Assembly: GCA_019118525.1 (NCBI GenBank)
Contig: DWYV01000006.1
Span: 1 to 49,833 of the forward strand
DNA: 49,833 bases
Origin: Candidatus Bariatricus faecipullorum
Lineage (GTDB): Bacteria > Bacillota > Clostridia > Lachnospirales > Lachnospiraceae
Direction of reading: 5' to 3'
Below, in pieces: positions 22,822 through 31,975 of the stretch. A model generated the notes under the pieces. It made no database searches, was not told where the DNA came from, and saw nothing but the letters and a program-made list of their open reading frames with translations. Position 1 is the stretch's first letter; each line of letters opens with the position of its first letter. Both the position numbers and the translations under genes were made by a program.

Positions 22822-24507
22822 ATGAAATATATGACGATTAACAACAGACGGACAGCATTTACCGATGAAAAGAATGTTCTTTCCGTTATCCGGAAAGCGG
22901 GAATCAACCTGCCTACATTCTGCTATCATTCTGAGCTGTCTACATACGGCGCCTGCCGTCTGTGCATGGTAGAAGACGAAAGAGGACGGCTTTTTGCCTC
23001 CTGCTCCGAGGTGCCAAAAGAAGGCATGGTGATTTATACCAATACGCCCCGGCTGCAGCATCACCGGAAAATGATTATCGAACTTCTGCTGGCTTCCCAC
23101 TGCCGGGACTGTACGACCTGCCACGCAAGCGGCTGCCAGCTTCAGAAACTGGCCAGCCAGCTGGGGGTAAACTACGTCCGGTTTACCAACAACAAACCGG
23201 TCATGCCTATTGACGAAACTTCAGAAGCGATTGTGCTGGATCCGAATAAATGTATTCTCTGCGGAGACTGCGTACGGACCTGCGAGGAAATTCAGGGAAT
23301 CGGCGTGCTGGACTTTGCGTTCCGGGGGTCCCGGATGCAGGTGGTGCCTGCCTTTAAACGAAAACTTTCCGAGACAGAATGTGTAGGCTGCGGGCAGTGC
23401 CGGGTAGTCTGTCCTACCGGCGCCATTACCATCCGGCAGAACATCAGCCCGGTATGGAGCGCCCTGGCGGACCCGGAGAAAAAAGTGGTGGCGCAGATTG
23501 CACCGGCCGTCCGGGTGGCTGTGGGAGACAAGTTCGGTATTCCCAAGGGGGAAAACTCCATCGGAAAACTGGCGGCAGCTCTGCGGCGTATGGGATTTGA
23601 CGAGATTTATGATACCAACTTCGGCGCAGACTTAACGGTTATGGAGGAGACAAAAGAATTCCAGGAACGGCTCCGCTCCGGAGAGAATCTTCCTCTTTTT
23701 ACCTCCTGCTGCCCGGGCTGGGTAAAATACTGTGAGAATAAGTTCCCGGAATTCAGGGGACACATCTCCACCTGCCGTTCCCCCCAGGAAATGTTCGGGG
23801 CGCTGTTGAAAGAAGAGGCCCGGATGCATCCGGAGGAAACCCGGAAAACCGTGGTGGTGTCCATCATGCCCTGCACGGCAAAGAAAGGCGAGATACTCCG
23901 GCCGGAGCACCGGACAGAGGGAGAGCAGGATGTGGATTATGTGCTGACCACCGTGGAAATTACCCGGATGATTCAGGAGATGGGGATGGATCTTTCCACA
24001 CTGGAGCCGGAAGCGCTGGACATGCCCTTTGGACTGGCTTCCGGGGCAGCGGCCATTTTCGGTGTAACCGGAGGCGTTACCGAGGCAGTGCTGAGACGTC
24101 TTCTTAACGACAGCAGTGCGGAAACCCTTCAGGAAATCAGTTTTACCGGAATCCGGGGAACGGACGGCATCAAAGAAGCTGCTGTGACGCTGGATGGAAG
24201 AGAAGTAAAGATTGCCGTGGTAAACGGCCTGAAAAATGCGGAGATTCTGCTGAACCGTATAAAGTCCGGGGAGGCAAAGTACGATTTTGTGGAAGTGATG
24301 GCCTGCAAACGGGGCTGTATCGCCGGAGGGGGACAGCCTACGCCTATCGGCCCCAGAACTAAAAAAGCCCGGTTTAAAGGCATGTACCAGATAGACAGTC
24401 AGGCCCAGATAAAGCTCTCCAGCGAAAATCCCATTGTGAAGGGCCTGTATGACGGGATCCTGAAGGGCAAAGAGAAGAAACTGCTCCACAATCATCCGGT
24501 CAGCTAA
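22822..24507 (+). CDS. hydA: [FeFe] hydrogenase catalytic subunit HydA
   Basis: A 561-residue enzyme that makes or consumes H2. The N-terminal [2Fe-2S] cysteines are 34, 45, 48 and 61. The His-ligated [4Fe-4S] site (SHCRDCTTCHASGC) and a two-cluster ferredoxin domain (CILCGDCVRTC, CVGCGQCRVVCP) follow. The H-cluster motifs are all intact: TSCCPGW at 294-300, MPCTAKKGE from 349, and ACKRGC at 494-499 within the GGGQP motif. With HydB and HydC it forms the trimeric NADH/ferredoxin-dependent (group A3) enzyme. It lacks the extra C-terminal [2Fe-2S] domain of Thermotoga HydA, hence the shorter length. No maturation genes (hydE, F, G) lie in the window. Confidence 0.95.
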   Translation: MKYMTINNRRTAFTDEKNVLSVIRKAGINLPTFCYHSELSTYGACRLCMVEDERGRLFASCSEVPKEGMVIYTNTPRLQHHRKMIIELLLASHCRDCTTCHASGCQLQKLASQLGVNYVRFTNNKPVMPIDETSEAIVLDPNKCILCGDCVRTCEEIQGIGVLDFAFRGSRMQVVPAFKRKLSETECVGCGQCRVVCPTGAITIRQNISPVWSALADPEKKVVAQIAPAVRVAVGDKFGIPKGENSIGKLAAALRRMGFDEIYDTNFGADLTVMEETKEFQERLRSGENLPLFTSCCPGWVKYCENKFPEFRGHISTCRSPQEMFGALLKEEARMHPEETRKTVVVSIMPCTAKKGEILRPEHRTEGEQDVDYVLTTVEITRMIQEMGMDLSTLEPEALDMPFGLASGAAAIFGVTGGVTEAVLRRLLNDSSAETLQEISFTGIRGTDGIKEAAVTLDGREVKIAVVNGLKNAEILLNRIKSGEAKYDFVEVMACKRGCIAGGGQPTPIGPRTKKARFKGMYQIDSQAQIKLSSENPIVKGLYDGILKGKEKKLLHNHPVS

Positions 24508-24538
24508 CTGGCGGCAGAACGATTAAACGAAGATTTTC

Positions 24539-24620
24539 TTGATTTTTCAGAGAAGTTAGTATAAAATAACCATGATATGTGAAACGAAAGAACGAGGGAT
24601 TCCTGGAACCCCTCGTTCTT
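24539..24620 (+). promoter_or_regulatory. Promoter and leader hairpin before the metal exporter
   Basis: TTGATT (24539-24544) and TAAAAT (24562-24567) are 17 bases apart. The presumed leader carries perfect 11-base arms AAGAACGAGGG (24588-24598) and CCCTCGTTCTT (24610-24620). Without a T tract the hairpin is a weak terminator for hydA; it may instead be a leader structure of the exporter gene. Confidence 0.45.
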
Positions 24621-24672
24621 GTGCGATAAGCCCGGAGGGCGACCGCCATTCGTTTAGGAAGGAAGAGATAGA

Positions 24673-25542
24673 ATGGAATTTATACTGCATATTCTGGAAC
24701 ATGCATTTACAGACACGATACGGCTTGCCCCTTTCCTCTTTCTCACCTATCTGGCCATGGAATATCTGGAAAACAAGGCGGGAGAGAAGACAGTGGAACT
24801 GCTTTTGAATACCGGAAAAAAAGGACCTGTTCTGGGAGGCATTCTGGGAGTCCTTCCCCAGTGCGGATTTTCCGCCGCGGCAGCGGGACTGTATTCCGGC
24901 GGAGTGATTACGGTAGGTACCATGCTGGCGGTATTTCTGTCTACTTCGGATGAAATGCTGCCTATTTTTATTTCAGAGAGGGCTCCGCTTTCGGACATTC
25001 TCTGGATTCTGGGCGCCAAAATTGTCATTGGTATTGTGACCGGAATCTGCGTGGACTGGGCGGTCCGCTTTCTGAACAAAGGAAACCAGAAAGGTCTGCA
25101 CATTCACGACATCTGTGAACGGGAAAACTGCCACTGTGAGGAAGGAAGTATTCTGAAGTCAGCGCTGATTCATTCGGTTCAGATTCTGGTGTTCCTTTTA
25201 CTGGTGGCCGTGGTGCTGGAAGGCGTAGTGGAATGGGTCGGAATGGAAAAACTGGTGACTGCCGTTTCCCGGTATCCCGTTCTGAGCGTGTTCGTCTCCG
25301 GACTCATCGGACTGATTCCCAACTGTGCGGCTTCCGTTACCATCACGACTCTGTATCTGGAGGGCGTGCTCAGCGCCGGAAGCATGATGGCGGGTCTTCT
25401 TTCCTGCGCCGGAATCGGTCTGCTGGTACTGTTCCGCACGAACCATGGCGTGAAGAAAAATCTGATGATTATGGGAGCTCTCTATGGAATCAGCGTTGCG
25501 GCAGGGCTGCTGACGGAAGTTCTGTTCCGGATTTTCGGATAG
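24673..25542 (+). CDS. Putative 10-TM heavy-metal exporter (ArsP_2 family)
   Basis: A 289-residue membrane protein with two similar halves, each with a Pro-x-Cys motif (GVLPQCGFSAAAAGLYSGG near 58, GLIPNCAASVTITTLYLEG near 216), the pattern of the putative 10TM heavy-metal exporter family often labelled arsenic efflux protein. A cytoplasmic or external loop between the halves is rich in His and Cys (HIHDICERENCHCEEG), suggesting metal binding. The transported metal is not known. RBS GGAAGGA precedes the ATG. It stands alone between hydA and trpS. Confidence 0.75.
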   Translation: MEFILHILEHAFTDTIRLAPFLFLTYLAMEYLENKAGEKTVELLLNTGKKGPVLGGILGVLPQCGFSAAAAGLYSGGVITVGTMLAVFLSTSDEMLPIFISERAPLSDILWILGAKIVIGIVTGICVDWAVRFLNKGNQKGLHIHDICERENCHCEEGSILKSALIHSVQILVFLLLVAVVLEGVVEWVGMEKLVTAVSRYPVLSVFVSGLIGLIPNCAASVTITTLYLEGVLSAGSMMAGLLSCAGIGLLVLFRTNHGVKKNLMIMGALYGISVAAGLLTEVLFRIFG

Positions 25543-25572
25543 GACGCAGGTATTCCTGCCGGAGGGTTCTGG

Positions 25573-25601
25573 TTGACAGCAGGGCCGCTTCTGCCTATAC
25601 T
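25573..25601 (+). promoter_or_regulatory. trpS promoter
   Basis: TTGACA (25573-25578) and TATACT (25596-25601) are 17 bases apart, a strong consensus pair. The short leader has a near-perfect hairpin (25621-25629 with 25635-25643) just before the ribosome site. It is too short for a T-box. Confidence 0.8.
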
Positions 25602-25663
25602 ATTATTATGTGGAAAAATGTGCCGTCCCTGCATGGGAGGGCATCAGAGAGGAATAGAATCAT

Positions 25664-26755
25664 ATGGAAAAGATAATTTTAACAGGGGACAGACCTACAG
25701 GCCGTCTGCATGTAGGACATTACGCAGGTTCCCTGAGACGAAGAGTAGAATTACAGAACTCCGGAGAGTACGACAAAATTTTTATTATGATTGCCGATGC
25801 CCAGGCACTGACAGACAATGCGGACAACCCGGAAAAGGTGCGGCAGAACATCATTGAGGTGGCGCTGGATTATCTGGCCTGCGGCCTTGACCCGGAAAAA
25901 TCCACCCTGTTTATTCAGTCTCAGGTGCCGGAACTGACAGAACTTACCTTCTATTATATGAACCTGGTTACGGTTTCAAGGCTTCAGCGGAATCCTACCG
26001 TAAAATCTGAGATTCAGATGCGCAATTTCGAGGCCAGTATTCCGGTGGGATTTTTTACCTATCCCATCAGTCAGGCGGCGGACATCACTGCCTTTAAGGC
26101 TACCACCGTGCCGGTAGGGGAAGACCAGCTTCCCATGATTGAGCAGTGCCGTGAGATAGTGCACAAGTTCAACTCCGTCTACGGAGAGACCCTTGTGATG
26201 CCGAAGGCCCTGATTCCGGAAAACGAAAGCTGCTGCAGACTGCCCGGAACCGACGGAAAGGCAAAGATGAGCAAATCCCTTGGGAACTGCATTTATCTGG
26301 CGGATTCTGAGGAAGAAGTACAGAAAAAAATCATGAGTATGTTTACCGACCCGAATCATCTGAAAGTATCAGACCCGGGCCAGGTGGAAGGCAATCCGGT
26401 TTTCACCTATCTGGACGCATTCTGCCGGGAGGAACATTTCGCAGAATACCTGCCGGATTATCAGAATCTGGACGAACTGAAAGCCCACTACCAGAGAGGC
26501 GGTCTGGGCGACGTAAAGGTAAAACGGTTCCTGAATGCGGTGATGCAGGAAGAACTGGCGCCAATCCGGGTCAGAAGAAAAGAACTGGAAAAACGGATAC
26601 CGGAAATCTATGAAATTCTCCGCAAAGGAAGTGAAGTGGCAGAGAAAGTGGCTGCTCAGACGCTGGCCGAAGTAAAAGCCTCCATGAAAATCAATTATTT
26701 TGACGATATGGAACTGATTCGGGAGCAGGCGGACCGGTATGGGAAGGATGAATAA
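25664..26755 (+). CDS. trpS: Tryptophan--tRNA ligase
   Basis: A 363-residue class I aminoacyl-tRNA synthetase that charges tRNA-Trp. The HIGH-type motif is HVGH in [18 protein letters not shown], and KMSKS is at 201-205. The tryptophan-site region [15 protein letters not shown] is intact. Compared with the common bacterial enzyme (about 330 residues) it is slightly longer and has the [12 protein letters not shown] opening of the clade seen in many Clostridia. RBS AGAGAGGA precedes the ATG. A strong promoter lies 63 bases upstream, and glmM follows after 23 bases, probably on the same transcript. Confidence 0.95.
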   Translation: MEKIILTGDRPTGRLHVGHYAGSLRRRVELQNSGEYDKIFIMIADAQALTDNADNPEKVRQNIIEVALDYLACGLDPEKSTLFIQSQVPELTELTFYYMNLVTVSRLQRNPTVKSEIQMRNFEASIPVGFFTYPISQAADITAFKATTVPVGEDQLPMIEQCREIVHKFNSVYGETLVMPKALIPENESCCRLPGTDGKAKMSKSLGNCIYLADSEEEVQKKIMSMFTDPNHLKVSDPGQVEGNPVFTYLDAFCREEHFAEYLPDYQNLDELKAHYQRGGLGDVKVKRFLNAVMQEELAPIRVRRKELEKRIPEIYEILRKGSEVAEKVAAQTLAEVKASMKINYFDDMELIREQADRYGKDE

Positions 26756-26778
26756 AAGAGAATAAGGAGTGCAGCATC

Positions 26779-28125
26779 ATGGGAAAATATTTTGGTACAG
26801 ACGGTTTCCGCGGGGAAGCCAATGTGGATTTGACAGTGGAACACGCATTTAAAGTAGGGCGTTTTCTGGGCTGGTATTACGGACAGGAGCACCGTGCCCG
26901 TGTGGTTATCGGAAAAGACACCAGACGCAGCAGCTATATGTTTGAATACGCCCTGGCGGCAGGGCTGACGGCCTCTGGCGCAGACGCTTACCTGCTCCAT
27001 GTAACCACGACCCCCAGCGTTTCCTATGTGACACGGACAGAGGATTTTGACTGCGGAATCATGATTTCGGCAAGTCATAATCCTTATTACGACAATGGAA
27101 TTAAGGTGATTAACAGAAAAGGCCAGAAGCTGGAAGCGGAAGTGGAAGAGAAGATTGAGGCCTATATTGACGGTGCTGCCGGGGAAGTGCCCCTGGCAAA
27201 GAAAGAAAAGATTGGGAAGACCATCGATTATGCCGCAGGAAGAAACCGGTATATCGGTCATCTGATTTCCCTGGCTACCCGCTCCTTTAAGGATATGCGG
27301 ATTGGACTGGACTGCTCCAACGGCAGTGCGTTTGCCATTGCAAAGAGTGTGTATGACGCGCTGGGCGCAAAGACCTATGTCATCAACAACGAGCCGGACG
27401 GCATGAACATCAACACAAACTGCGGCTCTACGCACATTGAAGTGCTGCAGGAGTTTGTAAAAGAAAAGAAACTGGACGTGGGATTTGCCTTTGACGGCGA
27501 CGCGGACCGGTGTATTGCCGTGGATGAAAACGGAAATGTGGTAGACGGAGATCTGATTCTTTATATTTGCGGAAAGTATCTGAAAGACCAGGGACGGCTC
27601 AATGGCGATACCATTGTTACCACGGTTATGTCCAATATCGGACTTTACAAAGCCTGCGATAAGGTGGGGATCCGCTATGAAAAAACGCGGGTAGGCGACA
27701 AGTATGTTTATGAAAATATGGTGCAGAATAACTTCTGCCTGGGCGGCGAACAGTCCGGCCACATTATTTTCAGCAAACATGCAACCACTGGCGACGGAAT
27801 CCTGACTTCCCTTATGATAATGGAGGTCATGATGGAGACGAAGCAGAGCCTTGCCAAACTGGCAGAGCCGGTGACCATTTATCCCCAGCTTCTGAAAAAT
27901 GTGCGGGTCTCTGACAAGAAGACGGCCCGGGAGAATCCGGAAGTGGTAAAAGCGGTGGACGCCGTTACGGAAGCGCTGGGTGAGGACGGAAGAATTCTGG
28001 TCCGGGAAAGCGGAACCGAGCCGGTTATCCGGGTCATGGTAGAAGCTACCACCGATGAACTCTGCGAGAAATATGTAAACCAGGTTGTGGATGTAATGGA
28101 AAAAGAAGGACTGGTTGTGGAATAG
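26779..28125 (+). CDS. glmM: Phosphoglucosamine mutase
   Basis: A 448-residue enzyme converting glucosamine-6-phosphate to glucosamine-1-phosphate for cell-wall UDP-GlcNAc. The landmarks are GTDGFRG near the start, the phosphoserine loop SASHNP with Ser99, the Mg2+ loop DGDADR, the sugar loop GEQSGH and the phosphate-binding RESGTEPVIRV. The length is normal for GlmM (about 445). RBS AAGGAG precedes the ATG. It ends close to a strong terminator and is probably cotranscribed with trpS. Confidence 0.95.
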   Translation: MGKYFGTDGFRGEANVDLTVEHAFKVGRFLGWYYGQEHRARVVIGKDTRRSSYMFEYALAAGLTASGADAYLLHVTTTPSVSYVTRTEDFDCGIMISASHNPYYDNGIKVINRKGQKLEAEVEEKIEAYIDGAAGEVPLAKKEKIGKTIDYAAGRNRYIGHLISLATRSFKDMRIGLDCSNGSAFAIAKSVYDALGAKTYVINNEPDGMNINTNCGSTHIEVLQEFVKEKKLDVGFAFDGDADRCIAVDENGNVVDGDLILYICGKYLKDQGRLNGDTIVTTVMSNIGLYKACDKVGIRYEKTRVGDKYVYENMVQNNFCLGGEQSGHIIFSKHATTGDGILTSLMIMEVMMETKQSLAKLAEPVTIYPQLLKNVRVSDKKTARENPEVVKAVDAVTEALGEDGRILVRESGTEPVIRVMVEATTDELCEKYVNQVVDVMEKEGLVVE

Positions 28126-28139
28126 AAGAATGGAAAATC

Positions 28140-28175
28140 AAAAAGGACAGAAGCCGGAAAGCTTCTGTCCTTTTT
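28140..28175. terminator. Strong bidirectional rho-independent terminator
   Basis: Perfect 15-base arms at 28140-28154 and 28161-28175 (AAAAAGGACAGAAGC) with a 6-base loop give a T run on either strand. It serves convergent glmM and the PRD regulator gene. Confidence 0.95.
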
Positions 28176-28190
28176 GGATGCAAATCTTTT

Positions 28191-30089
28191 TCAGAACATA
28201 TCGCGGTAAACATCTGTTACGGTCTTTATAAGCTGCCCGTAAGTGGGCGTATCGATAAGAGACTGCAGGGCAGCGCTGCTGGAAATCAGAGGAGACAGAT
28301 AATACCAGAGCTGCAGAGCCTGGGGGTTATTCTGCTCCAGACCGACAAGAAACACAAGCCGTACATAGAAATCCCTGCTCCACTCAATTTTTTCGGTCAG
28401 AACGCCCACAGCGATAAACGTATGACTGCTCATGGGCCGTTCCGGATGGGGAATGGCCAGGAATTCGTTAAAACGGGAACTCCCGGTTTCCTCCCTGTGC
28501 AGAAGGGATTCCAGAAAATTTTCACCCAAACCGTACTTTTCTTTTGCCTTTTTATAGAGAATCTGAATAATTTCATTTTTATCTTTTGCCGGACCATGGT
28601 AAAAAAGGTCCGGGTCAAATTTCCCCAGAATATCATCAATGCTGTGAAAACCGCTCAGGGCCAGTTCGATTTTACGGTAATCCTGGTCCGTCAGGAAATA
28701 GTTAATCAGACGGGCCCGGGGATACCGGCGGATAACTTCAGGGTCCGTGGCGAGAATCACATCATAGCCTCCGGCCAGAACGGCATTCACCTCATTCAGG
28801 GAAGCGATAGTCACCTCGCTGATTTCCACAAACCACTGCTTGATTTTCTGCTGTACCAGAATCAGGTCGCTTTTTTTCTGGGAACTGATAAGAAGCACGT
28901 TTTTCTTCCCCTCTCTGCGGCTCTGGTTCAGCATGGCGCAGGAAAAATGTAAGGCTACATAGGATATTTCATCGTCGTTTACCAGCCGGTAATCCCCCGG
29001 AAGGGCGGACAGAAAAGAGGCGGCCAGCTCAAAGGCCAGGGTGTAATTCATCTTGATTTCCGGCCCGATGGTGTTTTCGGCGGGCATGTTTGTGTGAATG
29101 CGGGACCGGAGGGGAATCAGGTGAAGCCCCAGGGCGATACGCAGGTCCAGGTCTCCGGTAAAATCCATGTTGTAGTCCTTTTTTACCTGAAGCAGTCCGG
29201 TATATACCATACGGTCAATCTTGTCAGTAAGATATTCCTGGCTGTCATATTCCCGTTTTCCATGCAGGTTCAGGGTCAGAAGCACAATCTCATTTTCCTC
29301 GCAGGGAAGCTGAAAGTGCCGGCAGCAGGCCTCCATAATCTGACGTGCTATGTGATACACATGTGTGTAGGAAGAATCGGAGGGCAGGGAGACTGCCTCC
29401 ACTATGTTTCCGCTTTTTATGCGCTCTATGGAAAGCAGAATGTGGATGAGCAGATTCTGCAGAGCCACATCGGAGATGCGAAAATGCATTTCCAGAAGGA
29501 TGGGAATGGCAATCTCCCGTATTTTGGCAAGAAGAGAATTCTGGCCTGGCTGGGAGAAGAGCCCCATGTCCAGGCGGACATTCTCTTTTATGATACACTG
29601 CCGGATGGCGGTTTCTTTTCCTTCTGTTTTCAGGCCGTAGTAGGGACGGGAGACCAGGGAGAGTCCATATTTTTCCAGTATCTTTTTCAACTGCTGCAGG
29701 TCACTGCTCAGGGTAGAGCGGGAGACGTACATGGAATCTGCCAGGTCCTGGCTTTTGACATACGTGCCGGAGTCCAGAAGCTTTGACAGAAGCCAGGAGA
29801 CACGGGAGGACTGCTCTTCAAAGAAATAGCCGGTCGTGAAGGCGTCGGAAATGCGCCGGACAAACCCATGACTTTTTGTCTGGTCTTTGATGTGAAGGAT
29901 ACATCCTTTGGAGGCAGTGGATTCCAGTGTCATACCGCTGTCTTTCAGGGCTTCCCGGATTCCGGAAATATCAGACTGTACGGTACGGACGCTGATGTGA
30001 TATTTTTCGGCAAGGTCTTTCAGCCGGAGGTAGGTCTCGGGCCGGGTGTAAAAGTCCATAAAGATATCGGTCTGTCTCCTGCTCAGCAT
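28191..30089 (-). CDS. PRD-containing, BglG/MtlR-type PTS transcriptional regulator
   Basis: A 632-residue multi-domain activator. An N-terminal HTH (YLRLKDLAEKYHISVRTVQSDISG) is followed by a second Mga-type HTH (KSQDLADSMYVSRSTLSSDLQQLK) and two PRD domains with conserved His regions (LLIHILLSIERI, LGLHLIPL, EISYVALHFSCAM). Then come a EIIB-like domain (KNVLLISSQKKSDLILVQQKI, with Ser-Ser where EIIB(Gat) proteins have Cys) and a C-terminal EIIA type-2 domain (IPHPERP). Its activity should follow phosphorylation by HPr and PTS proteins. RBS AAGGGAG precedes ATG 30089. It is divergent from the PTS operon at 30277 and is its probable activator. It lacks the sigma-54 AAA+ domain of Salmonella DgaR. 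Confidence 0.9.
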   Translation of the reverse strand: MLSRRQTDIFMDFYTRPETYLRLKDLAEKYHISVRTVQSDISGIREALKDSGMTLESTASKGCILHIKDQTKSHGFVRRISDAFTTGYFFEEQSSRVSWLLSKLLDSGTYVKSQDLADSMYVSRSTLSSDLQQLKKILEKYGLSLVSRPYYGLKTEGKETAIRQCIIKENVRLDMGLFSQPGQNSLLAKIREIAIPILLEMHFRISDVALQNLLIHILLSIERIKSGNIVEAVSLPSDSSYTHVYHIARQIMEACCRHFQLPCEENEIVLLTLNLHGKREYDSQEYLTDKIDRMVYTGLLQVKKDYNMDFTGDLDLRIALGLHLIPLRSRIHTNMPAENTIGPEIKMNYTLAFELAASFLSALPGDYRLVNDDEISYVALHFSCAMLNQSRREGKKNVLLISSQKKSDLILVQQKIKQWFVEISEVTIASLNEVNAVLAGGYDVILATDPEVIRRYPRARLINYFLTDQDYRKIELALSGFHSIDDILGKFDPDLFYHGPAKDKNEIIQILYKKAKEKYGLGENFLESLLHREETGSSRFNEFLAIPHPERPMSSHTFIAVGVLTEKIEWSRDFYVRLVFLVGLEQNNPQALQLWYYLSPLISSSAALQSLIDTPTYGQLIKTVTDVYRDMF

Positions 30090-30181
30090 GAATGGGCTCC
30101 CTTCTTTCTCTGATAATGTGTATTATTAAATGAATATACTGAAAGTATACCACAAAATATCTGAAAAGACCTTTGCCCAGT

Positions 30182-30239
30182 TTGCGTCAAATATCACGCA
30201 ATTTGTAAAAAACACGTCAGAAGAAAGGAATGCTATAGT
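30182..30239 (+). promoter_or_regulatory. Candidate activator site and promoter of the PTS/dga-like operon
   Basis: TTGCGT (30182-30187) and ACGCAA (30196-30201) form an inverted repeat with an 8-base spacer. It lies about 35 bases upstream of a -10-like TATAGT (30234-30239) that has no good -35, as expected for an activator-dependent promoter. No -24/-12 sigma-54 signature is seen. Confidence 0.5.
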
Positions 30240-30276
30240 GAGATTACAGAGAAAAAGAGAGAAAGGAGGAAGAGGA

Positions 30277-30705
30277 TTGCAGGAACGGATATTGCTGCTG
30301 ACGCATGGAGGGTGGGGAAGCGCTCTGCTGCGGGGGGTAGAGATGGTAATCGGGAAAATGGATTTTGTAGATGAGATAGCTCTTGGCCCACAGGATACGT
30401 TTTCGGAATTTGAAAATAAGGTAGAAGCCTGGGTGACCGGGAAGGGACAGGATGGGGAAAATCAGATTCACATTACCATTTTTACGGATATGTTCGGGGG
30501 GACTCCAACCAATGCAGCCATTTTTGTGGCGCGCCGGCACCCGGGACTGGTCAGCGTCATTACGGGAGTTAATGCGCCGGTGCTGCTGGAGGCCTGCTCC
30601 CAGGTCACGTTCTGCGGGGGACTTGACATCCGGCAGCTTCTGAAGAACTCAGAACATTCCATTTTTGACGCAATGGAAAAAATTCATAAGGAAGGAGTGC
30701 AGTGA
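30277..30705 (+). CDS. Mannose-family PTS EIIA component
   Basis: A 142-residue EIIA(Man)-type protein. His10 in LLLTHGGWG is the phosphorylated residue, and IFTDMFGGTPTNAA is the conserved loop. It takes phosphate from HPr and passes it to EIIB. The start is TTG 30277, eight bases after AAAGGAGG; in-frame ATG codons further upstream overlap the promoter region. It is the first gene of an operon EIIA-EIIB-EIIC-EIID-transaminase-aldolase-dehydratase. EIIB starts 1 base after its stop. Confidence 0.9.
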   Translation: MQERILLLTHGGWGSALLRGVEMVIGKMDFVDEIALGPQDTFSEFENKVEAWVTGKGQDGENQIHITIFTDMFGGTPTNAAIFVARRHPGLVSVITGVNAPVLLEACSQVTFCGGLDIRQLLKNSEHSIFDAMEKIHKEGVQ

Positions 30706-30706
30706 T

Positions 30707-31198
30707 ATGGCAGAGATTGTACTGTGCAGAGTGGACAGCCGTCTGGTACATGGTCAGGTTATGACAAAATGGGTACGGCAGGCGGACGCCAATGAGATTA
30801 TTATCGTCAGTGACACAGTAAGTAAAGACCAGTTTCTGCTGGAAATCTACAAGATGTCAGCGCCTCCGGGCGTGGAAATTCTCTGCTACGGTGCGGAGGA
30901 GACTGTCGAGAGATGGAAGGAGGGAACGCTCCTGAAGGGGAGGGTTCTGCTGCTGTTTGCGGACATTGATACGCTCCACCGGGTGTGCAGTCAGGGGGTA
31001 GAAGTGAAGGAAGTTCAGGTTGGGGGCCTGGGCGGAGGACCGGACAGAAAGGTAGTGTATCAGAATATTACGCTGAATGAAAAAGATGCCGGACTTCTGA
31101 AAGAACTGGCGGACAAAGGAACAACGGTAATTTTCCAGACGATTCCGGAAGACAGGCCGCTTCCTCTGACGGAGGCCCTGGAACGTCTGGGAAAATAG
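30707..31198 (+). CDS. Mannose-family PTS EIIB component
   Basis: A 163-residue EIIB of the mannose/fructose/sorbose family. His15 in RVDSRLVHGQV is the phosphorylation site. The rest (NEIIIVSDTVSKDQF, VQVGGLGGGPDRKVV) is typical. It phosphorylates the incoming sugar bound to EIIC/EIID. AAGGAGTG overlaps the end of the EIIA gene as ribosome site; the two genes are 1 base apart. Confidence 0.92.
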   Translation: MAEIVLCRVDSRLVHGQVMTKWVRQADANEIIIVSDTVSKDQFLLEIYKMSAPPGVEILCYGAEETVERWKEGTLLKGRVLLLFADIDTLHRVCSQGVEVKEVQVGGLGGGPDRKVVYQNITLNEKDAGLLKELADKGTTVIFQTIPEDRPLPLTEALERLGK

Positions 31199-31219
31199 GA
31201 GAAATGAAAGGAGAAAGGA

Positions 31220-31975
31220 ATGGAGAATACATTATTGATTGCCATATGTATGGGAATTTACTACTGGTTCTGCAGACTGCGTTTCGGGTATACTTTTTCC
31301 AGTATGCTGCTGCAGCCGGTTGTGATAGGAGTTTTTGTAGGACTGCTGACCGGTCAGATGTATGATGCCATGGTCATCGGGGGTGCCATGCAGCTTGTAT
31401 ATCTGGGAGTAACCAGCACGCCGGGAGGAAACGTGCCGAATGACCCGGCTCTGGCCGGATGTATCAGCATTCCGATAGGAGTGCTTTCCGGAATGAGCCC
31501 GGAAGTGGCGATTTCCCTGGCGGTTCCCTTCGGAATCATCGGAGCGTTTGTGGACCAGCTCCGGCGAACCACCAACACTATCTGGGTGCATAAAGCGGAT
31601 AAGTTTGCGGAGAACGGGGATACAAAGGGAATCTTCCGCTGTGCTTATGTATATCCCTCCATTATGGGATTTATTATTCGCTTCCCCATCGTGTTTATTA
31701 TCTGCTTTTTTGGAGTGGATTTCGCAGAGAAACTGCTGGAAGTTATTCCGGACTGGCTTCTGAATTCTTTTGAAATCATGGGAGGAATTCTGCCGGCCCT
31801 TGGATTTGCCATTACCCTTCAGGCTATTGGAAAGAAACAGCTTCTGCCGTTTTTCATTATCGGTTATTTTATGGTGAAATTCTCGTCCATGGGAGTCATG
31901 GGAGTGGCGGTATTTGCTGTTTCCATCGCCATGCTTCTGTATCTGTTTCTGTATAGAAAGGAGGAACTGTCATGA
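31220..31975 (+). CDS. Mannose-family PTS EIIC component
   Basis: A 251-residue membrane protein with many hydrophobic segments and EIIC(Man) marks: VVIGVFVGLLTGQMYDAMVIGGAMQLVYLGVTSTPGGNVPNDPALAG near the N-terminus. It forms the sugar channel with EIID. Four bases of its end overlap the EIID start (ATGA), indicating translational coupling. Confidence 0.92.
   Translation: MENTLLIAICMGIYYWFCRLRFGYTFSSMLLQPVVIGVFVGLLTGQMYDAMVIGGAMQLVYLGVTSTPGGNVPNDPALAGCISIPIGVLSGMSPEVAISLAVPFGIIGAFVDQLRRTTNTIWVHKADKFAENGDTKGIFRCAYVYPSIMGFIIRFPIVFIICFFGVDFAEKLLEVIPDWLLNSFEIMGGILPALGFAITLQAIGKKQLLPFFIIGYFMVKFSSMGVMGVAVFAVSIAMLLYLFLYRKEELS

Noticed and set aside
25573-25663. T-box riboswitch upstream of trpS
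   Set aside because: The leader from the consensus promoter to the start is only about 60 bases, with no specifier loop or T-box sequence.
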